From positions 25,735,001 through 25,799,000 of the forward strand of contig OY727095.1 in the NCBI GenBank assembly GCA_963402885.1: DNA of 64,000 bases, in the 5' to 3' direction. Each line of letters begins with the position of its first letter. The stretch's first letter is position 1. This DNA is from Antedon bifida. Taxonomy: Eukaryota; Echinodermata; Crinoidea; Comatulida; Antedonidae. This document shows positions 21,467 to 33,245 of this stretch, one piece after another. Below the pieces are notes generated by a model that ran no database searches, had not been told where the DNA came from, and saw only the letters and a list, made by a program, of their open reading frames with translations. A program made the position numbers and the translations under genes.

Positions 21467-21563
21467 CTTCTTTTTATCATCACAATCATTCTCCTGTGGC
21501 ACAGATTTTATTGATTTGACTTCTGATCTTAATTTCTTTATCATAATCTCTAGGTCTACAATA
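21467..21563 (-). CDS. Coiled-coil gene exon
   Basis: 97 bp, phase 2 in (Ser codon) and 0 out (AAAAG|GTAATT). Of two nearby acceptors, TTTATTAG was chosen because the other, TATTGTAG, gives an internal stop. Contains IVDLEIMIKKLRSEVKSIK. Confidence 0.75.
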
Positions 21564-21698
21564 CTAATAAAACATTACCAATTAGACAACACCTGAATTC
21601 TGTCAATGTGGCAAGAACAAATTTATTGGGAAATCAGTGGTAGTGTGAAGATGAAGAACAAGTAAGCCTTTATTATTGTTATACTTTATGCAGCTTAC

Positions 21699-21818
21699 CT
21701 TTGATCACTTGAGTTTCTATCATTTTTAAAATGTTTTGACTTTACTTCCTTCTGCTTTTCTTCCCATGCTAAAATCTGCTTTTTTACACTACAAAGTTCC
21801 TGATCCTTGTCATTACAA
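21699..21818 (-). CDS. Coiled-coil gene exon
   Basis: 120 bp, phase 2 in (Ser codon) and 2 out (CAAAG|GTAAGC), acceptor TTTTTAAG. Contains ELCSVKKQILAWEEKQKEVK. The intron upstream (21819-25361) holds the Gypsy remnant at 23.6-25.0 kb. Confidence 0.75.
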
Positions 21819-22052
21819 CTTAAAAAATAAATTTTGAATGTGATGATTCCCCCCACTTTGAAGTATCATGGTGTTTATTTATTTTTATTTATTTCAACAA
21901 TATTTTACGATGGTGGTCCATCCAGCCGAAGCTGATCATTAGGGACCTAACCCAAAAATACATCATGACGAGACATAAACATGTAACAATAATAATTAAA
22001 TTAAAATAATTTCAAGATAAAATAAAGCACAAACAATTTAGAATAAAAAATT

Positions 22053-23300
22053 ATGAATGAAGCAAGTCGGATAGGCAAGTATTATACTTTGGTATACGAA
22101 AATACCGTTGACAGCAACTTTATCTGTAAGTTGTCCCAGATAGTAGGCCAACAATTTCCGATTCCGACCCTACAAGATTTAATAACTCGAAGAGCCACAC
22201 ATCATATTGTTATAACTTTCCATTGCAGGGGATATACGAAAATACCATTGATAGCAACTTTATTCTGTACGTTGCCCAAGACAGTAGCCACAAATTCCCC
22301 AGCCACTACAAGATTTAACCACACAGCTAATTGTTTTTGCACTGTAATTATTACCCTTGGGATATACGAAAATACCATTGAGATAGAAAAAAAAATCTTG
22401 TGTGAATAAGTGTTTTGTGGTTTTGTTTAGCATGGTTCAAATTGGAACGATGTCAGAAGGCGATTGGAAATGGTTAGAAGAAGAAGATAAGCGGTCGCGA
22501 CGGCTAAAATCGAAGCATCTAATATGAAAGAATTTCATGATTGAATAAACATTATTTTGTTTCAACTGAGTCCAGGACAAACCAAAGGAAACAAAACACC
22601 GAACTGGATGGAAAATGTCATTTATTATTAATGTCGAAAGGGCAGTCACCTTATATAAGTAGATTATGGTATTGACAGTACATATAATACCGTACATTAC
22701 ATGAAGGCTGCCCCTGTTATCTATACGGGTACGATGGGATGTCACTAAGTGCCTCGATGGGCCATCGCTACCACTAAACATTGATAGGAGAATAAGAGCC
22801 GGGAAACGTTATATTTGATGTCATGCTGATAACTTACTGTATGAAGCAAATGCAAATAATGTGGCCTGTAGTCAGATTTTTGTTCTGATACAGATAGTTA
22901 TGTACTATAACATAGATACAGTATGTAATCAATCCATGGAATGATGATGTGACAAAAAGATGATAATTAAGAAATTAGTCATTATTCGACACATTAGATC
23001 ATTTAGGTTTATGTTTTTAAATGATTTATTATGGAGGAGGACGGCCATTTTTAGGGTAATTCTGTGACATAATGTATCCCGAAGGGTCAGATCTAATGCC
23101 GTATGTTTTCACATAATTACCATATATCTATATATACTTTAATTATTATAATTTCGTATAGCTCAATGTTTAATAGTTAAGAAAAAGAATTAGCCGTTGT
23201 CTTTAATTTATTAAATCTTGTAGGGGACCGGAATCGGCAATTTGAGGCATTGCTGTCAATGGTATTTTCGTATATATCCCAAAGTCATGGGTAATTGATA
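22053..23300. repeat. Imperfect repeats around ATACGAAAATACCATTG
   Basis: The motif ATACGAAAATACC(A/G)TTGA occurs near 22097, 22231 and 22360 in the same orientation, spaced about 130 bp with related sequence between. It occurs inverted near 23256-23273 with the adjacent ATCTTGTAGGG block. This looks like a short tandem array plus an inverted relic. Nothing coding is recognised here; a short frame at 22437-22490 (WNDVRRRLEMVRRRR on the plus strand) is of unknown origin. Confidence 0.5.
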
Positions 23301-23400
23301 CTGTAGGATTTATAGCAAATCAGAGTTGTGTCTGTTGCTATCCCGGATGTTGAACGCGCAGTGAATAATGTCGTAGATTGAAAAGGACTGTAAAGAAACT

Positions 23401-23538
23401 AAAGTTATTAAACGCTAACCAGTGAATACTAAAGTTACTAAACGCTAACCAGTGAATACTAAAGTTATTAAACGCTAACCAGTGAATACTAAAGTTTATG
23501 AATGCTAACCAGTGAATACTAAAGTTTATGAATGCTAA
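23401..23538. repeat. 30-bp minisatellite
   Basis: About 4.6 copies of AAAGTTATTAAACGCTAACC plus AGTGAATACT. The first three copies are nearly identical; the last two share TTTATGAATG, so the array grew by at least two steps. Confidence 0.9.
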
Positions 23539-23639
23539 GTACCAATTTAATATATGTTTAGGTACGTAGAACCATATTTAAGGTGGAATCTAATGTAAAT
23601 ATAGTTCAAATGAGGGACAATCTCAAAGTTGTTGTTCAC

Positions 23640-25022
23640 ACGTTGGTTGGCGATTTTCCCCCGAACTGTTGTTGAGCCTAATGTTAGCGTTAGCGTTATC
23701 AATTATTTATGGAATCAAGCGCTTTAACAAGTATCTCATAGGTCGAAAATTTACGATTAGTATGGACCACAAACCATTAACTAAGATACTAGGTCTAACC
23801 ACCGAGGTGCCGGTAGTGGCAGCTAGTAGAAACGGTGGGCGTTACTACTTAACAAATACAACTACGAAATAGAATACATACGTTCAGAGGATAACGCAGT
23901 GGCAGACGCATTATCGCGTTTACCACATAAAGAAGAAACCCAAAAACTTGAACATGCGATCTACAGTATCGATGAAGACTTTCCAATAAAAGCAGATGAA
24001 ATTGAATGAAAGACTATTAAAGATGAAACTTTAAGTAAAGTACTTAATTATGTAAAGCAAGGATGGCCTAATGAGTCTGCATGTAAACTTCTAAGTGAAA
24101 ATAATAGTTTGAAACCATTTGTACAGAGAAAGCTTGAGCTAACATGTGTTGGAAATTGCCTATTATGGGGTCCTAGAGTTATTATTCCTACTGAATTACG
24201 AGATAAAACAGAATTACATTGGGAACACCCTGGAATTTGCCAGATGTGGTGGCCCAAGCTTGATCTAGATATTAAGAATATGGTTAAGTTGTAATCCATG
24301 CCAAAGTGTTAGGAGTTGTTTACCTACCACACCACTTATTCATTGGAAATGGCCAACTAGACCACTGAGGAACTAAAACGAATATTTGCACATTTCGGTT
24401 TACCCGAGGAAATTGTTTGTGATAACGGTCCTCAGTTTGCAAGTACAGACTTATTTTGCCAAAATAATGCTATTGCATTAACGTTTTCACCTGTCTATCA
24501 TGCACCCACTAATGGGGCTGCCAAAAGATCGGTTAGAGTCATTAAAGAGCGTTAACAAAACAAGTGATTGAAGGCAAAAAGGATAATATCAAAGTTAGAC
24601 TAGGTAACTTTTTATTCAGATACAGAATGACGCCTCATACAACTACCAAGTGTACACCATCTGAATTATTTCTGAAAAGAAATTTAAGAACAAGACTGTC
24701 ATTAGTAAATCCTAGTTTAGCGGAACGAATAGAATGTAAACAATATAGCCAAAAACTACATAAAGATCCTAAAACACAATCAGAAAGAATCTTTTCAGTG
24801 TCAGACAAAGTAAACGTGAAAAACATGAGAACACAAGGTAAAGGACAAGACAAATGGCTAAATGGCATAGTAGTAATAAAGGTATTAGGTCCAAGAAAGT
24901 ATGAAGTTAAGATAGGACGATTGGTTAAAATAATACATCCTAATCACATGATGTTGGATACCACATCTGATGTAAAGAGAGAGAAAGGAAAAGGGAAAAA
25001 AGATGTAATCATTATAATATAG
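23640..25022 (+). pseudogene. Ty3/Gypsy pol remnant (RNase H to integrase)
   Basis: Plus-strand pieces in order: IYGIKRFNKYLIGRKFTISM and DHKPLTKILG (RNase H), a shifted YEIEYIRSEDNAVADALSRL, a connection with HWEHPGICQMWWPKL (zinc-binding part), then after a deletion near 24360 FGLPEEIVCDNGPQF (integrase second Asp) and HAPTNGAAKRSVRVIK. The catalytic Glu position reads Lys here. NFLFRYRMTPHTTTKCTPSE and a C-terminal module, HPNHMML, end at 25022. The first part of the integrase core including the first Asp is missing. It lies in an intron of the coiled-coil gene, in opposite orientation. Different from the Mag-like element. Confidence 0.8.
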
Positions 25023-25260
25023 TTAATTTAAATCTAGAAGATCTTGTTTTTTTTATATGCATTTAAAAAAGGAAACGCTATATGTTTATTGTTACTTAGT
25101 TTTAGAATGTTATGTTGGATAGCCATACTATAATTAATACTGTATTTTACAAAACCAATATCTGTATCACTTGATTCAAATTTTAAAAGGAAGTAATGTA
25201 ATATATTCATATTAGCAATTTAACGACTGGATTAGAGACAAATAAAGGAGTTCTACAAGA
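25023..25260 (+). other. 3' flank of Gypsy remnant, possible partial LTR
   Basis: Noncoding. AAAAGGAAG at about 25186 could be the purine tract, and TGTAATATATTCATATTAGC from 25197 could begin a 3' LTR, but no second copy exists in the window to prove it. Confidence 0.3.
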
Positions 25261-25361
25261 TAGCTGAACATCAGCACATGGTCTGATTTCTTAGTAAAAT
25301 ACTTAGTGTTATCATTCATTCCCAGAGCACAATATATAAAACTATGCATATTAAAAAATAC

Positions 25362-25514
25362 CTTTTCTCTAATTTTTGTTGAATTTGCTTTTCTATCAAG
25401 AGCTCTTTTGTTAGTTGTTCTACTTTCCATTGTCTTTCTCTTTGTTTTACATCATTATCATATGCAGATGATTGAATTTTAGAAAACTCTATTTTCTGTT
25501 CTTCCATACATTTC
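25362..25514 (-). CDS. Coiled-coil gene exon
   Basis: 153 bp, phase 2 in and 2 out (AAAAG|GTATTT), acceptor CCCATCAG. Contains ERQWKVEQLTKELLIEKQIQ. An AG-repeat tract (25527-25541) sits in the intron just before the acceptor. Confidence 0.8.
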
Positions 25515-26271
25515 CTGATGGGGGGGAGAGAGAGAGAGAGATAAAGGTTAGTTGGTTCTGTCCCTACTGAAAAAAGTTAGATCTAAAAAAATACAGTTTA
25601 TTTCACTTTTTGGGTGAATTTATCTTTATGAATTACGTCAATCAATTTCACTTATGTAGGCTGTATGGACAGTGAAGCATGGTCGCCTGGTGTGAAGATT
25701 TAACATTTAAAAAACTTAATTAATACAGGATTTACGATACAATACGATAGGATAAACTTTTTTTTCCTGAATAAACTCCCTGCCACATGCATTATTGTAC
25801 CAAAACACATTTCTATTTGTAGTAGAATTCATTGACTGCCATGATATACAATTTACTAAGTATTTTTTACTGTTTTTTCCACTTCTTGATGTTAATTAAT
25901 TGTATTATTGTTATTAGTATTTGTTCATATCTAGGGGCATTTATTTGATTATACATGTTACCATATTACACCCTCGAATAATCACCCAACCTATATATTC
26001 CAACTAGAAGCTATGAAAATAATTTGTTGCATCTGATAAAGAGGGGGCCAATATAGAGACACAAATGCTCGGACATTGCATCTGTGATGTTTAGATCGAT
26101 TTTTGTCATATACAATAGAACTTCAAAATCTAGGCTTCTCGAAAGAATCCCAGATTAAAATAAATAGATCCTGTTTGAAATATTATATTCAATATTATTA
26201 ATGACCTTACAACCATAAACATTGGAGCCCCATATATTTGTTTCAATTTTAATTGCATTTTGTAAACTTAC

Positions 26272-26346
26272 ATGACTGTTGTTAAATCTTGTTTTAATCT
26301 AGCATTCTCTTTCACCAGAATCTTGTTTTCATTATTTAGATCATCA
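26272..26346 (-). CDS. Coiled-coil gene exon
   Basis: 75 bp, phase 2 in (Ile codon) and 2 out (GTCAT|GTAAGT), acceptor TATTATAG. Contains DDLNNENKILVKENARLKQD. Confidence 0.8.
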
Positions 26347-26431
26347 CTATAATAAAGAAAAGTTCACAAATATAAGTTTGTTTGGTAATATGTGTCATTC
26401 AAAACTTTAAAAAGAATTCAAATTGACTTAC

Positions 26432-26526
26432 ATTACATTTTGCTTCTCATACATTGTTTCATTGTTGTTTTGTAAAATATCTTCTCTGGCTCGATGCAAT
26501 CTTAGTTCCTCTTTCTTTAATCGGTT
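26432..26526 (-). CDS. Coiled-coil gene exon
   Basis: 95 bp, phase 0 in and 2 out (GTAAT|GTAAGT), acceptor TTTATAAG. Contains NRLKKEELRLHRAREDILQN. The next intron is only 85 bp. Confidence 0.8.
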
Positions 26527-26837
26527 CTTATAAAGAGATAGATTGATTGACACATGATAAAGTAAATTTAAATTTGAATTCAATTTTTTATATCATAAGC
26601 TAAAAAACTTGATTAAGTAATAGTTTTACTCACTCAATACAAATTTTTTTGTATGACTAGCATAGCTATAGCCACACTAAAAAAAACACTGTTTTAATCT
26701 AAGTGCAATCTAATATTAATTATATGTGTTTATACACTCTACATGCTTGTAACGCAAATGTAATGCATGACTGCTTCCTCCATATTGTGTGATTCCTCCC
26801 TCCATGAAGAATCACTTTTTGAACTGCGTTGAAATAT

Positions 26838-26925
26838 TTTATTTATACTGGGCGACCTCTTCAGTCAAAGACTAGTCTCCCAGAGGGCCCAGTTATGATC
26901 AATGGCTGTGGATCAATGGAGTGAG
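26838..26925. repeat. Dispersed repeat with CTCTTCAGTCAAAGACT
   Basis: The segment with ACCTCTTCAGTCAAAGACT and GGCCCAGTTATGATCA recurs at about 58270-58345 in the same orientation with a few mismatches. The family is not identified. Confidence 0.7.
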
Positions 26926-27382
26926 TGAACTCCAGCCGATTATAGCTACGTAATTACGGTTCCACTGTCTTAACCGCTCTCTAACATTGGAATTGGAAAA
27001 AACAATTTTCTATGTCAACATGTGCATAGATTATCACATATACTGTATTCTTTTTATGCAAATTAGTGCTGCCATTATATATCTTGACCAATACTAGATA
27101 CCTAACCAATTTGGTGTCTAGACCTATGTTTTCATGGTCAAGGATCAAGGATCTTTTTAAGACCATTTGTGGATTGATCACATAATAAAGTTATGCTAAT
27201 TTTATGAAAATTAAATCAATTTTTGCCATCTCAATCAATACTAATGATAATCAAACTATTTTAGTGTCCATACTTATGTTTTTATGGCCAATTTTAATAC
27301 CATTCGTGGGGTGATCTAATGTGTCAATAACCAGTTATGTTAATTTTATGCAAATTAATGCTGCCATTATTAAAAAATCAAC

Positions 27383-27509
27383 TTAAGCTCTATCTACACT
27401 AGTAAATTTTATGTGACAAAAAAATGTGATATGCCCATATATAATGACTTAATATCACTACATCACACGTTTTTTGTCAAACTAGTTTGATAGTGTAGAC
27501 AAAGCTTAA
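27383..27509. mobile_element. Short MITE with TTAAGC termini
   Basis: 127 bp with inverted ends TTAAGCTCTATCTACACTAG and its imperfect complement CTACACTA... ending GCTTAA at 27509; both arms also contain a GTGACAAAAAA-type block. TTAA at both ends could be the target duplication. Related end at 18968. Confidence 0.7.
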
Positions 27510-28965
27510 TGGTAACCTAACCAATTTGGTTTTCATGGTCAAGGATATTTTTAAGATGTGTCAATAACCACTGTGTTAATTTTTCAAACAATGATTCTGA
27601 GTCTTATATATCATCTAATGCAAAAAATACATGTTTTAGTGGAACACAAATACTGTCACTGTGCATGAATTAAGGAATAGAAGGATATGCATCGATGGTG
27701 ACACCAAACGATTTTCTCGCTTGCCTATACTAAAGCACTGCTGTCAATCAAACAAACACGCTCTTTGAACTCCGTAGAAAAACGTAGCCATGTAGAAATC
27801 GTATGCGCAGTCTGATTGTTCTATTGACATATCTGTGTCGATGACTAATTGACAATATATTGCTGAACAATTCTGTTTTAATTTCATCACAATTGGACTA
27901 CGAGAAGTTCACTTTCTTACGACCGGTAATTTTAATATATATAATAATAGAAGGTTATATTAATAAAATATGCAATTTTTATATTTGAATTATCATATTG
28001 ACTGCGATCCCTGATCCGGGATTGGCTGGCTATGTATGGTTGTGATACGTCACCACTGACTCTACTACTCTCTAGCGCTCGTTTTGAAAAGTAGACGCAA
28101 AGGCAAACTTAACCATCAACAAACGAAGCATGGATTAATGAATAAAAGTACCTTGTCCATTATTATTATTCCCACAAGAAGTAGACAAAGGTGAGTATAT
28201 ACAGTAGATCATGATTACACGTTGTAGCTACTACACTTAAGATAGCCTACCTATATCAATGTCGGCAAATCATAGGGTTTACTAGTAGCAGGCAGAAGGC
28301 CTGTGCCTAGTATTCTTGCTGATTTTGTAATTTTACATGTAGGTTACTACTACTCTAAAAACATTAGCGTAGATCAATCGTGCCAAATGTAGAACATTTT
28401 GGCAAAATTAATGTTTTTTTAAACCCAAAGGTCAATATTAAATTTTCTTAGTCTCATCATATAAAGTCTTTGTTGACCCTTTTTATAAAGTCTGAGTGTA
28501 TTTTGATTCCATTTTAACCGATCATCAATAGTGGTACCTAAGTATTTAATTCAGACATAACCCTAATGTTATCGTTTACAATTTTCAGATTTTCATGTAA
28601 TTTCCAGAAGTCAATTATCATTTCACATGTCTTTTTGGTATTTAATTTAAAATAATTATCATTACACCAGTAAGTAAACCTTGACACCTCATTATAATAT
28701 TCATTTATTGTACACGTAATGCGTTTTTGATAAATTCCATTACTGCAATTCCATCACCACCACCACCACCTTGCCCCATCCAATTCCCGTAGCTAAATTT
28801 TCAATTCTTCTCAATTATTTTCGGAGTCCAGATATTCTTCATTTTTGTATATACCGGTAGTATTCGTTTTTTTGTTTTTTCCGCATGAATTCCTATTAAG
28901 GGGATAATTTTATTTTTTTGGTTAGTGTCCCAAAAGTGTACCCTTAATATGGGGTTCTACTGTGG
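27510..28965. other. Intronic stretch without recognised features
   Basis: AT-rich. A CCA microsatellite occurs at about 28755-28770. No exon was found that would fit the phases of the neighbouring coiled-coil exons. Confidence 0.4.
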
Positions 28966-29052
28966 TTAAAGGCATGACCTATATGGTATACAAGCGAAGC
29001 AAACATACCATCTAGTATTAGTAATTAGATTGGTTTGTATTGACCAACATAC

Positions 29053-29232
29053 CTTATAATAAGCCACCTGTTCATTGAGTATATTTACCCTCATGTCATA
29101 ACTTGTAATTTTTGTTTCCAATTCTGACTCATGTTCTAGTAGTATCTTAACCATGGCCAATTCAGCACTGTATTTGCTGTCTAAGTCTAGCAGGGATGAG
29201 TTAAGGCTATTGTTACTTTCCTGCACTTCATT
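29053..29232 (-). CDS. Coiled-coil gene exon
   Basis: 60 codons, phase 0 to 0, acceptor ATTTTAG and donor AAG|GTATGT. Contains SSLLDLDSKYSAELAMVKIL and VNILNEQVAYYK. Confidence 0.85.
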
Positions 29233-30482
29233 CTAAAATATTAACATCAAACAGATAACAATGTTCTTAATCAATTATTGGATGTTAACTGGTCAGTACT
29301 ACCATACCTGAAGAAAATAATATGTTGTTAGTGCTATTTTGTGTCATACTGTATTATTATATACATACTAACTAATTGTTAACACGATGTTTTCAAAATG
29401 AAACAAGGAAATAACAGCTTCCAATTAATTATCTGAACTTCAGATACTCAGGATCGAGATGCCCGCTCTTTTAAATTTGATGAATTATGACGCAAAAGAT
29501 GAAAATTTGATTTTTTAAATTCAACTGGCCATATGATGATGTCACAATATATGATAGGCAAAATTGTTACAGGAATTCATATCTACAATTCAACAGCTTC
29601 CATAATATGTTTTAATCATGACTATCACTATCACAATTCGGAGGAGCTATATAAGAGATGGAAAAATACTGTAATGATGAAATTAAGTGACCCAGGTTAT
29701 TCAAATGTTTAGACATGACAGACGTCATCAATATTAAAATTATGAAAAAATTTAAATATGGGGAAATTTGAATACGGTTAAGCGAGATGCTTGAAAATTA
29801 AATTTAATTAACTAGCATAAAAAAGAAAAAAAATGACATCAAGACACTCACTCGTCAAGCAAAATTGTTACATGAATTTATATCTACTCATTAGTTTTCA
29901 TAAGTCGAAAAAATGGTTGAGGATCACGAAGAGCGATAATAGATTCAAAATAGGCATTTTTTTCTACAATTTGCATTAAATTAGCCACATGGGATGAATT
30001 CCCAATTTGATAGCCTTTTGATCCAGGGGTATTTTTTTTATTATTTAAGAAGTCATAATTCAGTAAATATTTTGTTTACAAACTTTTTATATAGCCTATG
30101 ACCATTTCCGTAGCAAGATGGATGTTGGGTGTGAATTTCAGACGGATCAGATGTTGAACGGCGTAGTGCATAGCGGACAAACATTTTGTGTTTGCCTTTT
30201 ATATATATGGATTTTTACACATTTTCATTAGTGTATCTTCCATGTCTAAAGGTGTGAACCATCAAAAAAAGAAAAAAGAAATTAGATTGCCAAAATAAAG
30301 CGGATTGGATCATTGTTTAGCTAACACATGTGCATGCAGCGTTACATAGACAGAGGAGATCTTACTTGCTTGGTATCAATCGTTTTACACCGTTCTGCAT
30401 CAAAATTGTTTTGATAGACTTGAAGTAGAACAGTCGTTTAAACAAAAAACATAATAGCAACCATGTGTGTTATTGTACATAC

Positions 30483-30686
30483 CAACATCTCTACTGTTTT
30501 TTCATGTTTTGATTCTGTGTTAGTAAAGCTCTCCTGAATTAATGCAAGTTTGGTTTTGTCATCTTCCCAAGCTTCTCTGAGAGATTCCAATTTGGCCTGG
30601 AGATCAGATCGTTCTTTCAATAAGCTGGCATTGTAATCCTTGGAATTCTTAAGTCCTTCATGGACAGTTGCCAATGAATTCTGTGT
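30483..30686 (-). CDS. Coiled-coil gene exon
   Basis: 68 codons, phase 0 to 0, acceptor TCCAATAG and donor TTG|GTATGT. Contains LLKERSDLQAKLESLREAWE and ESKHEKTVEML. Confidence 0.85.
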
Positions 30687-30866
30687 CTATTGGAATGAGT
30701 TACAGGTTTGGCAATTTTATGTTTTAGAGAAGGATGTAAACTGTTTTAATAAATATCATAAATAAAAAATGATATAAAATATTTAAAGCCACCTAGTGTA
30801 CAACAAATATTATAAACTATATTATTAGAGAAATGACTATACACTGGAAATATTGTATAACAATAA

Positions 30867-30899
30867 TAATAATAATAATAATATAATAATAATAACAAT
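30867..30899. repeat. AAT microsatellite
   Basis: Run of AAT/ATA triplets with one interruption. Confidence 0.9.
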
Positions 30900-33245
30900 A
30901 ACTTTATTTGAAAACGGAAAACTTGATCACCGTTTCAGTATACAAAACTATTTACAAAAAAAAACAAGAATGTTAACTAAAACTAGATTTGAACTCGTCA
31001 CTATGGACGAGTTATGTTATCTGCCGCACAAACTCCATGTGCACGTCATACGTTAGAATATTGCGCACAGAAAAATGATCATTGTGACGTGAAGAAAATA
31101 AAATGTTAGTATGCCCTCTATTTGTGTCTATGTATAATACAGTATATACTATACTATACGACTTTACATACTACATACAGTGCAGAATAGGTGAAAATAA
31201 CGGGACCTGTCTTTTATTCCAATTTTTAACATGATGACGTCATCGAAATGAAACATGTAGATAGCAATTTTGGAAGAGAATTATCTGAGCAACAACATAT
31301 TAACGTGTTAAAGAAAATTACGTACCTAGAACATAGATGCGCGCTCTTTTAAATGCTATGATGCAAAATATGAAAATACGACTTTTATAACTCAACTTGG
31401 CCATATATACATAAATATATATATGTGTCACAACATCCGATGCGCAAAATTTGTACATGAATTCTACAATTTAACAGCTTCCAGAAAACGTTTTAATCAT
31501 GAGTATCACTTTTCATTCTGAAGAGCTGTAACATATTGAAATTTACTGTAATGATGAAAATAAGTGATCCAAGTTATTCACACTTTTGAACATGATGACG
31601 TCATTAAAATTTAAAAAATGGTGAATCATTGGAAAGATAATTGATACCAAAATCTTGAGGAAATTGAGGTACGCATAAGTGGAGATGTGCTCTATTACAT
31701 GTGATGAGCTATGACGAAAGAGAAAAAATCCTATATTTTATATTTGGGTGGCCATACGATGACGTCACAATGTCCTGTTAGCCATATTGATATCTACTGA
31801 TCACCTTCCAGAATTTATAATAAAAATAAATTTCACCGTTTATTTTAGAAACTATTACTGTTTAAAAAAAGACATAATTTTTACGAATTTTTTACTTTAC
31901 TTTTCATAAAAAACGTGCGTGAATTGTCTAATTTGACGTGCGCATCCGAGAGGTAAAAATTCTGCATGAATTCATATCTACAACATATCTGCTTACATAT
32001 TAAGTTGGGGGTCACCATTGATCATGAGGAGCTATAATAGATTCAAAATAGTCAAAATTTTGACAATATTTTGTAACTTTTTCAACTAAAATGCGTGCAA
32101 ATGATCTAAATCAATATGTTCGTATGACATCATTTTAATTTGAAATTATGTCAATCTTTTTAAAAATGACTAGGAAAGGCTGGAAAATTACAATTCAAGA
32201 GAAAAAACATGATATTCATGCTCTGTGCGCACTGTACGCATAAAATTGTCCACGCGCGCGGGAATTTTTTACTTGCGCAATGTCATGAATCGCGTAGTAA
32301 GTTGATTAGAAATTAATTTTGCACATTTTGAAATTTTAAATGCGCGTGCACAGGTAACCTCTTCTAAAACATGCCATTTTTAGTGCACAAAAAGTTGACC
32401 CTTGATAAGAATTAACCTTTCATCCAAGTGTCAATAAAAAATCAATTTTAGTTTTTATCCTATGATCAATCATTGAAATTCATAAAATCGCGCGTAAGTC
32501 ATGTTGCGCAACTAAAAAAATAGGAGGTGCACAACTTCACGTAAATGTCCATATGCTGAATTGACAAAGTTATGAAATGTTATGTTTACAAGTTTTTGTG
32601 ATACGCGAAACACAAAAATGGAGGAGAAAGAAAGAAGAACTAGACATGAGTTAGTTATCCGCACGACAAACGCCCTACGCCAAGTGCACGTCATACGTTA
32701 GAATATTGCGCACAGAAAAAAGTTTATGCCATTATAAGCTGCAGAAAACAAAATGCTGTCAGTGTGCTCTCTATTTTGTGTCCAAGTATATAGGCCTACA
32801 GTATACACTATATACTGTGTACTGTACTGTGTACATTGAAGAAATTTGGATACGTAGAATATAGATGCGCGCTCTTTTAAATGTGATGAACTATGACGCA
32901 AAATATGAAAGTACGACTTTTATAATTTGTACATGAATTCGTATCTACAATTCAACAGCTTCCAGAAACGTTTTAATCATGAGTATGTGGGAAACGCATA
33001 GTGCGATGCGCTCTATTAATTGAGATTAACTAGTGCAAAAGAGAAATAATCAATTTGTAAAATTCGAGTGGGCCATATGGTGATGTCAGAACATCCGGTG
33101 GGTACAAATTGTACATGAATTGATATCTACAACTCATTAGCTTCCATAATACATAAAAAAAAATGGTGGTCACCTGCCATCCTGAAGAGCTATAACACAG
33201 GATTAAAAATAGGTATATTTTTGCACAAATTTACATTAAATTACC

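Larger units (their letters stand above)
29400..33245. repeat. Array of ~300-bp intronic repeats with TGACGTCA-like cores
   Basis: Related units occur near 29400-29990, 31200-31560, 31560-32050, 32830-33000 and 33000-33230. Recurring blocks are GCGCTCTTTTAAAT, CATATGATGATGTCACAA or CATACGATGACGTCACAA, TGAATTCATATCTACAA, ACAGCTTCC and TTTTAATCATGAGTATCAC. A larger block (31000-31500) is also repeated at 32640-32990, including TGTGCACGTCATACGTTAGA. Exon 30483-30686 lies between units. The family is unidentified; another relative is at about 43400-43500. Confidence 0.75.

Noticed and set aside
22053-22409. 118-codon plus-strand frame
   Set aside because: It runs through three imperfect copies of a tandem repeat, so the open frame follows from the repeat and not from coding selection.
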